Shown one piece after another: positions 15,567 to 23,290 of a stretch of DNA of 64,000 bases (positions within the stretch are counted from its first letter, which is position 1; every line of letters begins with the position of its first letter). The translations under genes were made by a program, and so were the position numbers. Under the pieces are notes generated by a model. That model had not been told where the DNA came from and searched no databases. It worked only from the letters and a program-made list of their open reading frames with translations. This DNA comes from GWE2-51-13 sp041736705. Lineage in GTDB: Bacteria > Bacillota_I > Bacilli_A > Erysipelotrichales > Erysipelotrichaceae. The stretch covers positions 1-64,000 of the forward strand of contig JBGSTC010000029.1 of the NCBI GenBank assembly GCA_041736705.1, in the 5' to 3' direction.

Positions 15567-16985
15567 ATGAAAAAACAACAAATCGGAATCGTCGGCATGG
15601 CCGTCATGGGGAAAAACTTGGCGCTAAACATCAGCGACCACGGTTTTTCCATCTCCATATTCAACCGTACGGTATCGACGGCGCAGGATGTCGCCAAAGA
15701 GAATCCGCAATCGGACATCGTCGTCGCGAAATCGGCGGAAGAATTTGTCGCATCGCTTGAAACCCCGCGTAAAATCATCTTGATGGTCAAAGCGGGAAAA
15801 GCGGTCGATGAAACCATCGCCGCGTTTCTGCCTTATCTTGAACCCGGAGACCTTTTGATCGATGCCGGCAATTCGTATTACCAAGACACGATCCGTCGTC
15901 AGAAGGCTCTGGAAGAAAAGAACCTTCGATTCATGGGGATGGGCGTTTCCGGTGGCGAAGAAGGGGCGAGAAGGGGACCGGCGATCATGCCGGGAGGTCG
16001 CAAAGAGTCCTATGAATTGGTGAAGGATGTCTTGGTGGCGATCGCGGCGAAAGCCGAAGGGGAAGCCTGTACCACCTATATCGGATCGGACGGGGCGGGT
16101 CACTATGTCAAGATGGTCCACAACGGGATCGAATACGGGGACATGGAACTCATCGGCGAAGCCTATAGCGTCCTGAGTAAACTGGGCGGTTTTTCCAATC
16201 AAGAACTCGGCGAGATTTTCACACAGTGGAACCATGGGGAGTTAAACAGCTATCTCATCGAAATCACGGCCGCCATCTTCAAGGAAAAAGACGACTTAAG
16301 CGATGCGGATCTGATCGATATGATCAAAGATACGGCAGGGCAGAAGGGGACGGGCATCTGGACCAGCAAGGAAGCCATGGATCTGGGCATCGATGTTTCC
16401 GTCATTTCCTCGGCGGTCAATTCACGTTTTATTTCCGCGTTTGACCAACAACGCGAACTTGCTTCGAAACAACTTACCGGACCGTTGGTGACGTCTTATA
16501 CCGATCGCAGTCTACTGATTGATAAAGTGAAAAGCGCGCTCTACGCGTCCAAAATCGTTTCCTATGCGCAAGGATTTTCACTGTTGAAAGCAGCGGCCAA
16601 ACAATATGGCTGGGAACTCGACTACAAGGCGATCGCCAAGATTTTCCGGGGAGGTTGCATCATCCGTGCCAAGTTCCTCAATCGGATCGCCGAGGCATAT
16701 GAAAAGAACCCGCAACTGGAGAACCTGTTGCTTGACGACTATTTCGCCAAGATCGTGCGCGACGCCCAGCAAGACTGGCGTGAAGTGGTCGGCTTGAGCA
16801 TCGCCAACGGCATCCCCGTTTCCGCCTTCGCGGCCGCCATCTCCTATTACGACGCGTTCCGCAGCGTACGTTATCACACCAATCTGATCCAAGCCCAACG
16901 CGATTTCTTCGGGGCGCATACCTATCAGCGGATCGACCGCGACGGGTTCTTCCACCATCTCTTCCCGGGGACGGAAAATGAGTGA
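15567..16985 (+). CDS. gnd: 6-phosphogluconate dehydrogenase (decarboxylating)
   Basis: A 472-residue enzyme of the oxidative pentose phosphate pathway, converting 6-phosphogluconate to ribulose 5-phosphate, CO2 and reduced nicotinamide cofactor. The cofactor fold GIVGMAVMGKNLA is at 6-18, with NRT after the second strand indicating NADP preference. The substrate signature GVSGGEEGARRGPAIMPGG is near 130, and the catalytic HNGIEYGDME near 187. GAGGG lies 8 bases before the ATG. The last 8 bases overlap zwf, so the two dehydrogenases are co-translated. Confidence 0.96.
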   Translation: MKKQQIGIVGMAVMGKNLALNISDHGFSISIFNRTVSTAQDVAKENPQSDIVVAKSAEEFVASLETPRKIILMVKAGKAVDETIAAFLPYLEPGDLLIDAGNSYYQDTIRRQKALEEKNLRFMGMGVSGGEEGARRGPAIMPGGRKESYELVKDVLVAIAAKAEGEACTTYIGSDGAGHYVKMVHNGIEYGDMELIGEAYSVLSKLGGFSNQELGEIFTQWNHGELNSYLIEITAAIFKEKDDLSDADLIDMIKDTAGQKGTGIWTSKEAMDLGIDVSVISSAVNSRFISAFDQQRELASKQLTGPLVTSYTDRSLLIDKVKSALYASKIVSYAQGFSLLKAAAKQYGWELDYKAIAKIFRGGCIIRAKFLNRIAEAYEKNPQLENLLLDDYFAKIVRDAQQDWREVVGLSIANGIPVSAFAAAISYYDAFRSVRYHTNLIQAQRDFFGAHTYQRIDRDGFFHHLFPGTENE

Positions 16986-18480
16986 TCATCAGCGAACGGT
17001 CTTTACGATCTTCGGTTCCACCGGCGATCTGACCTACCGGAAACTCCTGCCCGCTTTCTACAATCTTTCGCACAGGAACCGCCTGGCGGAAGATTTCGTC
17101 TTGCTATGCGTAGGACGCAAAAACTATACGACCGAACAATACCTCGAGATCGCATTGCCTTGGCTTAAAAAAGGCGTGCGGTTCAACTTCACCCAAGAAG
17201 CGTACGAAACATTCAAGAAGCATGTCAGATATGTCGTCATGGACATGAGCGACCCGAAGCAATATACTATCCTCAATAAAGAATACGAAACGCTTCAAGC
17301 CAATTTGCACCTCTACTATCTCGCGATCGCACCGGAACATTTCGAAGGGGTCGCCCGCTCCCTACGGGATGCGGATATCCTGAAGCCTTCGATCCGACAT
17401 CGTGTCATCGTCGAAAAGCCGTTCGGGAAAGACCTCCGAAGCGCACGGGAAATCAACCGTACGATGACGGAGATCTTCGGCGAAGCCAACGTCTATCGCA
17501 TCGACCACTATCTCGGGAAGGAAATGATCCAAAACATCATGACCTTGCGTTTCGCAAACGGGATGTTCGAGTCGGTATGGGATAAAGACCATATCGATTT
17601 CGTCCAGATCAGCGCCACGGAAACCGTAGGCGTCGAAAACCGGGGACCTTACTACGACCAAGCCGGGGCACTACAGGACATGGTCCAAAACCACCTCTTC
17701 CAAATCCTTTCCCTCATCGCGATGGAAGCCCCGAAGAGTCTGGATGCGAAAGACATCCGTGAGAAACAAATCCAAGTACTACGAAACATCGAAGGATTAA
17801 GCAAAGAAGAAATCACTCAGAGCCTGGTGTTGGGTCAATACGCCGCAAGCCGGGATCGCAAGTGGCTCGCCTACACCGACGAAGAGAAAGTCGCGAAGGA
17901 TTCGCAGACCGAAACCTTCGCGGCCTTGCATGTCACCTTGAAAGATCCCAATTGGACGGGTGTGCCGTTTTACATCCGTAGCGGGAAACGTCTGCGTCAG
18001 AGGGCGACGTACGTGGTGATCGGCTTCAAGCGACAACATAACGACCTATTCGCCACCCAGAATCCTTCCCAGGATTTATTACTCATCAAAATCCAGCCGG
18101 AAGAGGGCATCTATTTCCGCTTCAATGCGAAAAAACCGGGGTACGGCAGCGAAATTTCTCGCGTCTCGATGGATTTCTGCCAGTCCTGTAATTTCGACAA
18201 TCGCATCAACACGCCGGAAGCCTATGAGCGCTTGTTGGATGAGGCGATGAGCGGGGACGACACCTTGTTCACATCGTGGCAACAGGTCGAAACGACTTGG
18301 CAGTTCGCGCAAGTCATCAGCGATGCCAGAAACCAAGGCTTGATAAAACTCCATCCTTATCCGGCAGGGACCGACGGTCCGCAGGCCGCGCATGACTTAC
18401 TCATGAAAGACCATCGGCGCTGGATCGATTACGAACTCTCGGAATACAGCGAAACATTACAACACTATCCCAACGACTAA
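16978..18480 (+). CDS. zwf: Glucose-6-phosphate 1-dehydrogenase
   Basis: A 500-residue enzyme oxidising glucose 6-phosphate to 6-phosphogluconolactone with NADP. Cofactor motif FGSTGDLTYRKL is at 11-22; the substrate-binding signature RIDHYLGKEM, with the catalytic histidine, is near 175. IVEKPFGKD supplies the family EKPxG motif. It overlaps gnd by 8 bases, giving a gnd-zwf unit. A 6-phosphogluconolactonase is not adjacent. Confidence 0.96.
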   Translation: MSDHQRTVFTIFGSTGDLTYRKLLPAFYNLSHRNRLAEDFVLLCVGRKNYTTEQYLEIALPWLKKGVRFNFTQEAYETFKKHVRYVVMDMSDPKQYTILNKEYETLQANLHLYYLAIAPEHFEGVARSLRDADILKPSIRHRVIVEKPFGKDLRSAREINRTMTEIFGEANVYRIDHYLGKEMIQNIMTLRFANGMFESVWDKDHIDFVQISATETVGVENRGPYYDQAGALQDMVQNHLFQILSLIAMEAPKSLDAKDIREKQIQVLRNIEGLSKEEITQSLVLGQYAASRDRKWLAYTDEEKVAKDSQTETFAALHVTLKDPNWTGVPFYIRSGKRLRQRATYVVIGFKRQHNDLFATQNPSQDLLLIKIQPEEGIYFRFNAKKPGYGSEISRVSMDFCQSCNFDNRINTPEAYERLLDEAMSGDDTLFTSWQQVETTWQFAQVISDARNQGLIKLHPYPAGTDGPQAAHDLLMKDHRRWIDYELSEYSETLQHYPND

Positions 18481-18504
18481 AGGAAGCATCATTGCTTCTT
18501 TTTT
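18481..18504 (+). terminator. Intrinsic terminator after zwf
   Basis: Stem GAAGCA/TGCTTC with loop TCAT is followed by T6, starting immediately after the stop. Confidence 0.7.
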
Positions 18505-18520
18505 CGATTCGCACTACAAT
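18492..18520 (+). promoter_or_regulatory. Putative promoter of the patatin gene
   Basis: TTGCTT at 18492-18497 and TACAAT at 18515-18520 have a 17-base spacer. The -35 lies in the 3' arm of the preceding terminator hairpin. Confidence 0.4.
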
Positions 18521-18539
18521 GGACATAGGAAGTGATCTC

Positions 18540-19448
18540 ATGAAACGGAAACTGGGAGTCGCCTTGTCCGGAGGCGGAATGAAAGCATATGTGGAAATCG
18601 GCGTATTGCGCGTCCTTGAACAGAAGAATCTGAAAATCGACTGCATCTCGGGAACGAGCATGGGGTCGGTCATCGCGGCGCTGACCGCATGCGGGGCAAG
18701 CGTCCAAGAGCTGACCCGCATCATGCTTGAGTTGGAGAAACAATTCATCGACAAGCAGGTTTTCCTGCGTCCGAACCTACGGGTCTTGCCGTTTGCGAAA
18801 AACAAGGCCGACGGGTTCATCGACGCGGAGATCATGGAGACCCTCTTACAGAAACAACTGGATCAATTCAACGTCACGATGATGATGGATGTCAAGATGC
18901 CCTTGGTGATCACCGCGGTCGATTTGATCAGCGGAAAACTGGTCATCTTCACCAATGTACCCAAGTATTTCGTCAATAAAAAAGAGTGGATCATCGTTTC
19001 GGATGTCAGACTCGCGGATGCCGTACGTGCGTCCTGCACCGTACCCATCGTCTTCAATACCAAGAAACTATTGGAAATGCAGCTGGTGGACGGCGGGGTC
19101 AAGATGAACCTGCCGGTTTCACCCTTACGATCGCTACGATGCAACCGCATCCTTTCAGTCTCCTTGGACAATGAGGTGGAGTATCAGGAAAGTTCGCAGT
19201 TGATCGACGTGGCGACGCGCATCATCACCATCATGGCGAAAGACATCAATACGCGTGCCAAGAAACTCGCGGATTACAACATCAACGTCGACGTCAGCAA
19301 CATCGCGATCTTCGATGTCGGAAAAGGGGACCAATGCATCGAAGTCGGTTACGGTACCGCCAACGAGAAATGGGCTGAGATCGAAGCGGCGATGACGATG
19401 AAAGGCGTATTGGGGACGATCAAGGAAGAAATCGATAAACTCATTTAA
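18540..19448 (+). CDS. Patatin-like phospholipase / RssA-type serine hydrolase
   Basis: A 302-residue protein starting 5 bases after AGGAAGTG. The oxyanion motif SGGGMKA is at 10-16, the nucleophile elbow GTSMG near 39-43, and the catalytic aspartate in DGGVKMNLP near 185. It has no signal peptide or membrane helix, so it acts in the cytoplasm or at the inner face of the membrane as a lipid acyl hydrolase. The natural substrate is unknown. Monocistronic, ending in a shared terminator with the convergent mutY. Confidence 0.88.
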   Translation: MKRKLGVALSGGGMKAYVEIGVLRVLEQKNLKIDCISGTSMGSVIAALTACGASVQELTRIMLELEKQFIDKQVFLRPNLRVLPFAKNKADGFIDAEIMETLLQKQLDQFNVTMMMDVKMPLVITAVDLISGKLVIFTNVPKYFVNKKEWIIVSDVRLADAVRASCTVPIVFNTKKLLEMQLVDGGVKMNLPVSPLRSLRCNRILSVSLDNEVEYQESSQLIDVATRIITIMAKDINTRAKKLADYNINVDVSNIAIFDVGKGDQCIEVGYGTANEKWAEIEAAMTMKGVLGTIKEEIDKLI

Positions 19449-19449
19449 A

Positions 19450-19477
19450 AAGACAGGTTCAACCCTGTCTTGTTTTC
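19450..19477. terminator. Bidirectional terminator between patatin gene and mutY
   Basis: An 8-bp stem (19450-19457 with 19464-19471) has A5 on one side and a T-rich tract on the other. It overlaps the mutY stop. Confidence 0.6.
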
Positions 19478-20454
19478 TTGAGGAACTTCCGATGGGCGGT
19501 AATCAAGGGAAGCGCATCTAGCTCTTCCTCGCTTACCCATAAAAGGGGTTCAAACGATATTTCTGCTTTGGCGCGATAGTAGGTCGTTTCCCAGATTTTG
19601 TGGCTGAATACATGCTTCTGTGTGTCGATGCGTTCGATGTCTTTCAACGCTGTACGATCGATCTGGGAAGCGACGGGGAAACGGTAATACCCCGCCATCA
19701 ACCCGTCATCGCCGTCGCTAATGACGCCGATGTTTCCACTGTTATCCCTAACGAGGAAGCAATCGTACTTCTCGGTGGGGACTTTCGCCTTTGCCTTTTT
19801 GATCGGATAACGCTCTGCCGTTTGATCCCGATCGGCCAGACAATGTTCCCTTACCGGGCAATGATCGCAGTCTGGTGATTTCGGGGTACAAACCAAGGCT
19901 CCCAGCTCCATCATCGCCTGGGTGAACACGTGGGGGATCGATTCATCGATCCAATCTTTCATCTTTTCGCCGACGATCGTCTGGGCGGATGCGCATGAAA
20001 TTTCCGCTTCGATCTTCATCAACCTGGATACGACCCGTGAAACATTCCCGTCGATCGCCGCCACTTTCTCGTCATAGACGATGGATGCGATCGCCGCGGC
20101 CGTATACGGGCCGATCCCGGGGATCTTCAGGATCTTTGCATAGGAAGTCGGGAACTCCCCGTTTTCTTCCCTGACGAGCATTTTCGCCCCGTTATAAAGA
20201 TTACGGGCACGGTTATAATAGCCCAAGCCCTCCCACATCTTCAACACGTCGCTTTCCTGTGCTTCCGCAAGGCTTTGGATTGTCGGCCATCGGCTCATCC
20301 AACGTTCATAATAGAGGAGCATCGTTTCGATGCGGGTCTGCTGGGCCATGATTTCGCTGACCCATACCGAATACCCCTCGCGCGTTTTACGGAAGGGGAG
20401 ATCACGGCTGTTTTCAAGATACCAACGCTGAAGTTGGGCGACGAAATTTTCCAT
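19459..20454 (-). CDS. mutY: A/G-specific adenine glycosylase
   Basis: A 331-residue base-excision repair enzyme removing adenine opposite 8-oxoguanine. Marks: SEIMAQQT with the catalytic glutamate near 33, the helix-hairpin-helix IPGIGPYTAAAI near 110, catalytic aspartate in AAIDGNVSRV near 130, the 4Fe-4S cluster C-x6-C-x2-C-x5-C near 190-206, and a C-terminal NUDIX-like domain for 8-oxoG recognition. The start at 20454 is set by alignment with the family. It has no Shine-Dalgarno sequence; a TG-extended -10 lies 6 bases upstream, so the mRNA may be leaderless. Confidence 0.95.
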   Translation of the reverse strand: MENFVAQLQRWYLENSRDLPFRKTREGYSVWVSEIMAQQTRIETMLLYYERWMSRWPTIQSLAEAQESDVLKMWEGLGYYNRARNLYNGAKMLVREENGEFPTSYAKILKIPGIGPYTAAAIASIVYDEKVAAIDGNVSRVVSRLMKIEAEISCASAQTIVGEKMKDWIDESIPHVFTQAMMELGALVCTPKSPDCDHCPVREHCLADRDQTAERYPIKKAKAKVPTEKYDCFLVRDNSGNIGVISDGDDGLMAGYYRFPVASQIDRTALKDIERIDTQKHVFSHKIWETTYYRAKAEISFEPLLWVSEEELDALPLITAHRKFLKKTRQG

Positions 20455-20455
20455 A

Positions 20456-20473
20456 GGGATAGTATACCATCCC
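20456..20473 (-). promoter_or_regulatory. mutY core promoter with overlapping palindrome
   Basis: On the minus strand TGGTATACT gives an extended -10, which would place the transcript start at the A of the mutY ATG. The same 18 bases form a near-perfect inverted repeat (GGGAT/ATCCC around GTATAC). Confidence 0.45.
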
Positions 20474-20487
20474 GTTGAACGCAAAAT

Positions 20488-20515
20488 AAAAGCGAATGAC
20501 TCGCTTTTATTTTTG
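20488..20515 (-). terminator. Terminator, probably for the minus-strand ABC transporter operon
   Basis: An 8-bp stem AAAAGCGA/TCGCTTTT with a 5-base loop is flanked by T-rich sequence on both strands. On the minus strand it lies about 190 bases after the ATPase gene. Confidence 0.45.
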
Positions 20516-20705
20516 TTTCGGTTCTCAACCGCCGATTTTTGGAGGGAATGAAGAGATGTTTGTTAAGGATGGGGTTGAGAACGTTTGAAGAGAGAGAACA
20601 AGCATTGACAACACCGTCCGTTGTCAAGTTGTTACTTACAGTATAACCTAACTTGAATGGGGACTCAATCGAAGCAACCGTGAACGGGATGAAATTCTCG
20701 TGAAA

Positions 20706-21386
20706 TCAGGCGTTGAAATAGGACTCCGCCAACCCGTCGAAAACGACTCTTCCTTCACTGAGTTCGATGACGCGTTGGCACATCGCCTGGGCGAACGGCA
20801 AGTCATGGGTGATGATAATCAAGGTTAATCCTCGCTCATGGAGCGACTTTAGTAATTCTTCGACTTTCTTGGTGTTTTCTTTATCCAACGAGGAGGTCGG
20901 TTCATCGATCAGCAGGATTTTCGGATTCAACACCAACGCCCGCGCGATTGCGATCCGCTGTTGCTGACCGCCCGAACACTGGTAGGGGAATTTCGCGATT
21001 TGATCCTTCAGCCCAAGGACATCCAGGAGTTCGATCGCCGTCGCGATGCATTCGCTCTTGGGTTTCTTGGTACGCAGTCTCAACGGCATGACCAGATTGT
21101 CCAGAACGCTAAGGTGCGGAAACAGATTGAACTGCTGGAAGACGACGCCGAGTTCGCTGACGACCTTTTCCGACTTCTTCTGCTTGATGAACGCCGGTTG
21201 GTTCTCAATCAAGTACTCGCCTTCATCGGGGACAAGCAACCCGCTGATGATCTTCAACAAGGTCGTTTTCCCGCTGCCGCTCAGACCCAATATCCCGAGG
21301 ATTTCGCCTTCGTTGACTTCAAACCCGATCCCTTTCAGAATCGGTTCTTGATCATAGGCATAGGTAATGTTTTGAAGTTTCAGCAT
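20706..21386 (-). CDS. Polar amino-acid ABC transporter ATP-binding protein
   Basis: A 226-residue ATPase. Walker A GLSGSGKTT is near 34-42, Q-loop FQQFNLFPH near 88, signature CSGGQQQR near 139, Walker B ILLIDEPTS near 158, and switch histidine in ITHDLP. The sequence is of the GlnQ/ArtP type. AGGTGG lies 6 bases before the ATG, and the permease gene ends 8 bases upstream. It energises uptake of a polar amino acid through the permease and lipoprotein encoded just before it. Substrate cannot be assigned. Confidence 0.9.
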   Translation of the reverse strand: MLKLQNITYAYDQEPILKGIGFEVNEGEILGILGLSGSGKTTLLKIISGLLVPDEGEYLIENQPAFIKQKKSEKVVSELGVVFQQFNLFPHLSVLDNLVMPLRLRTKKPKSECIATAIELLDVLGLKDQIAKFPYQCSGGQQQRIAIARALVLNPKILLIDEPTSSLDKENTKKVEELLKSLHERGLTLIIITHDLPFAQAMCQRVIELSEGRVVFDGLAESYFNA

Positions 21387-21394
21387 GGTACCAC

Positions 21395-22036
21395 CTACAT
21401 TTGTTTCAGGTATGTCTTCTCTAAACGTTTACCGACGGAAACGACCATGAAGCTAAACAAGAGATAGAACAGTCCGGCGATGACCAAGGCATCGACACGC
21501 AAGTCTTTACCCACGATTTCCTTGGCGTTTCTAAGCATCTCCCCGATGGCGATGGCGGCGAGCAGGGAAGTGTCCTTGACCAGCGTGATCGCTTCGTTGA
21601 TGAGTGGGAGAAGGGTATTGCGGAACATTTGCGGAAGGATGATGTTGAAGATGATTTCGTGCTTCTTCAAGCCCAGTACTTGTCCTGCCTGCCATTGTCC
21701 AAGCGGAATGATCGCCAGTCCGCTCCGGAATATCTCAGCGAAATAAGCGGCGTAATTGATGACGAAGGTGAGGGTACCGGCGAAGAAACGGTCCATCCGC
21801 ATCGGAATCAACAAGGGGATCGCATACATCGTCACATAGAGTTGCAGGAGCAGGGGCGTACCGCGGATGATCCAGGTGAACACGCCGATGATCGGCCGTA
21901 CCGGTTTGACCATGTCCGCCAGTAAACCCAAGACTAAGCCCAAGGGCAAAGCCAGCGCCATCGTCAAGAGGTAGACGGTCAGCGAGGTTTTGAATCCTTG
22001 GGCGATCGGGGGAAGGATTTCGAGCCAGTATTCCAT
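21395..22036 (-). CDS. Polar amino-acid ABC transporter permease
   Basis: A 213-residue inner-membrane subunit. The start MEYWLEILPP follows the binding-protein stop by one base. About five hydrophobic segments are seen, with the family signature IIRGTPLLLQL near 60 (HisM/GlnP region) and the EAA-type loop near 120-140 that docks on the ATPase. No Shine-Dalgarno sequence is obvious, so translation is probably coupled to the upstream gene. Confidence 0.88.
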   Translation of the reverse strand: MEYWLEILPPIAQGFKTSLTVYLLTMALALPLGLVLGLLADMVKPVRPIIGVFTWIIRGTPLLLQLYVTMYAIPLLIPMRMDRFFAGTLTFVINYAAYFAEIFRSGLAIIPLGQWQAGQVLGLKKHEIIFNIILPQMFRNTLLPLINEAITLVKDTSLLAAIAIGEMLRNAKEIVGKDLRVDALVIAGLFYLLFSFMVVSVGKRLEKTYLKQM

Positions 22037-22037
22037 A

Positions 22038-22814
22038 TCAGCGCAGCAACAAGTCTTCGCCGAACCATTCGACCGAGATGGCGGAACCTGTGCCGTCTTC
22101 GGCCATTTCATCGAGGATCTCATCGACTTTATCGCGTAAGGCTTTGTCTTCCAGACGGAAACCGATGCCGTAGTTTTCCGAATTGAAGACTTCATCGGCG
22201 ACACGGTATCCTTCGGGGTTTTTCGAAACGGCGTAGCGGGCGAAGATTTCATCCGCGACGATCGCATCGATCCCGCCGGCCTGCAGATCCAGGATCGCTT
22301 CGGTGATGGTCGTGTACTTCACCATTTCATCCAAGGAGGAGAAGACGGCGTTGCCTTCAAGGGCGGCTTGACCCGAACTTTGGATTTCGACGCCGACCTT
22401 CAGACCGCTTAATTCGGAGATCGCATCGACGGTGGACGAACCCAGGGTCAGAATGACGATCCGGTTATCGAAATAGGGCTTGGAGAAGAGGATTTCTTTC
22501 GCACGGTCTTCCGTGATCGTCAATCCGTTCCAGATCACGTCGATGTTGCCGGAATTCAGTTCCAATACTTTGGAGTCCCAGTCGATGATCTGGAATTCGA
22601 CGTCGACCCCCAGGCGTTCTGCGACTACTTTGGCGATTTCGATGTCGAAGCCGGTGACGGTGCCGTCTTCGGCGAATCCCATCGGGGGATATTCGGTATA
22701 GCCGACAACCAGTTTGCCTGCCTTTTCAAGGTCGCTCAGGCTGGTGTCTTTCGTTGCGTTGGCGGAGCATGCGCTCAGCATCACCACCAGGATTATCGTC
22801 AATAGTTTTTTCAT
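22038..22814 (-). CDS. Amino-acid ABC transporter substrate-binding lipoprotein
   Basis: A 258-residue protein. A signal peptide ends in the lipobox LSAC (cysteine near 17), so the mature protein is lipid-anchored outside the membrane. The family-3 solute-binding fold is recognised from KLVVGYTEYPPMGF, GFDIEIAKVVAERLG and VIWNGLTITEDRA; the last holds the arginine that usually binds the alpha-carboxylate of amino acids. The start at 22814 has a GAGAG-type site. It has its own promoter and heads the three-gene transport operon. Confidence 0.92.
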   Translation of the reverse strand: MKKLLTIILVVMLSACSANATKDTSLSDLEKAGKLVVGYTEYPPMGFAEDGTVTGFDIEIAKVVAERLGVDVEFQIIDWDSKVLELNSGNIDVIWNGLTITEDRAKEILFSKPYFDNRIVILTLGSSTVDAISELSGLKVGVEIQSSGQAALEGNAVFSSLDEMVKYTTITEAILDLQAGGIDAIVADEIFARYAVSKNPEGYRVADEVFNSENYGIGFRLEDKALRDKVDEILDEMAEDGTGSAISVEWFGEDLLLR

Positions 22815-22844
22815 ACAAGTTCTCTCTTTCTCTGTATAGGTGCC

Positions 22845-22873
22845 ATTATACTTTAACACTTTAACAAAGTAAA
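22845..22873 (-). promoter_or_regulatory. Promoter of the amino-acid ABC operon with tandem repeat in the spacer
   Basis: Minus strand: TTTACT, a 17-base spacer, then TATAAT. The spacer is almost filled by two adjacent copies of TGTTAAAG (plus-strand CTTTAACA at 22851-22858 and 22859-22866), a possible operator. Confidence 0.55.
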
Positions 22874-22884
22874 GAGATAAAGCA

Positions 22885-22912
22885 CAAAAAAGCGAAATTA
22901 TTTTTTCGCTTT
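22885..22912 (-). terminator. Intrinsic terminator after the yerC-like gene
   Basis: Minus strand: AAAGCGAAA/TTTCGCTTT stem followed by T6. It overlaps the stop codon of the regulator gene. Confidence 0.7.
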
Positions 22913-23182
22913 CAAAATCATGCTTTTGTATCCGCCGTTGCCGTGTTGCAGGCACCGGTTCACCCGTGAGATCGTCGCGCTGCTCATCCGTGTCTTATGT
23001 TCGATCTGCTCGTAGGTCTCACCCATCATTAAGAGCTTGGCGACTTCTAGGCGATCGCGCATATCCGTGATTTCCCCGATCGTGCATAAATCGTCGAAAA
23101 ACGCATAACACTCTTCCACCGTTTCCAGTTTCAGAATCGTCTTAAACAGGTCGTCGAATTTTTCATCTTTACGAATCGTCAT
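22898..23182 (-). CDS. yerC: YerC/TrpR-family DNA-binding protein
   Basis: A 94-residue helical protein of the TrpR-like YerC/YecD family. The TrpR-type helix-turn-helix is seen in AKLLMMGETYEQIEHKTRMSS followed by TISRVNRCL (residues about 49-78). The N-terminal helices would form the intertwined dimer. AGAGGTGATCC lies directly before the ATG. It has its own terminator upstream of the amino-acid ABC operon, so it is a plausible local regulator, possibly through the tandem repeat in that promoter; this link is inference. Confidence 0.85.
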   Translation of the reverse strand: MTIRKDEKFDDLFKTILKLETVEECYAFFDDLCTIGEITDMRDRLEVAKLLMMGETYEQIEHKTRMSSATISRVNRCLQHGNGGYKSMILKAKK

Positions 23183-23241
23183 AGGATCACCTCTTGCTTC
23201 AGTATATCAAAGCAGGGGAGAGAAAGGAATCGAAATCGTTC

Positions 23242-23269
23242 TTGATTAAGACCGACCAAGTGATACAAT
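23242..23269 (+). promoter_or_regulatory. Promoter of the DUF308/papain-like fusion gene
   Basis: TTGATT at 23242-23247 and TACAAT at 23264-23269 are spaced by 16 bases. Confidence 0.5.
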
Positions 23270-23290
23270 GGTTCAAGAAGGAAGTGGACC

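Noticed and set aside
20542..20582. Ten-codon plus-strand ORF with GGAGGG upstream in the mutY/ABC gap
   Set aside because: Too short to support, with no conserved context.
20295..20627. 110-codon minus-strand frame overlapping mutY
   Set aside because: It lies in a different frame of mutY and the terminator hairpin at 20488-20515. It contains no motifs.
21376..21392. T-box-like AGGTGGTACC on the minus strand before the amino-acid ABC ATPase gene
   Set aside because: It is the ribosome-binding site (AGGTGG) followed by TACC. There is no stem I, specifier or terminator, and it lies in an 8-base gap inside an operon.
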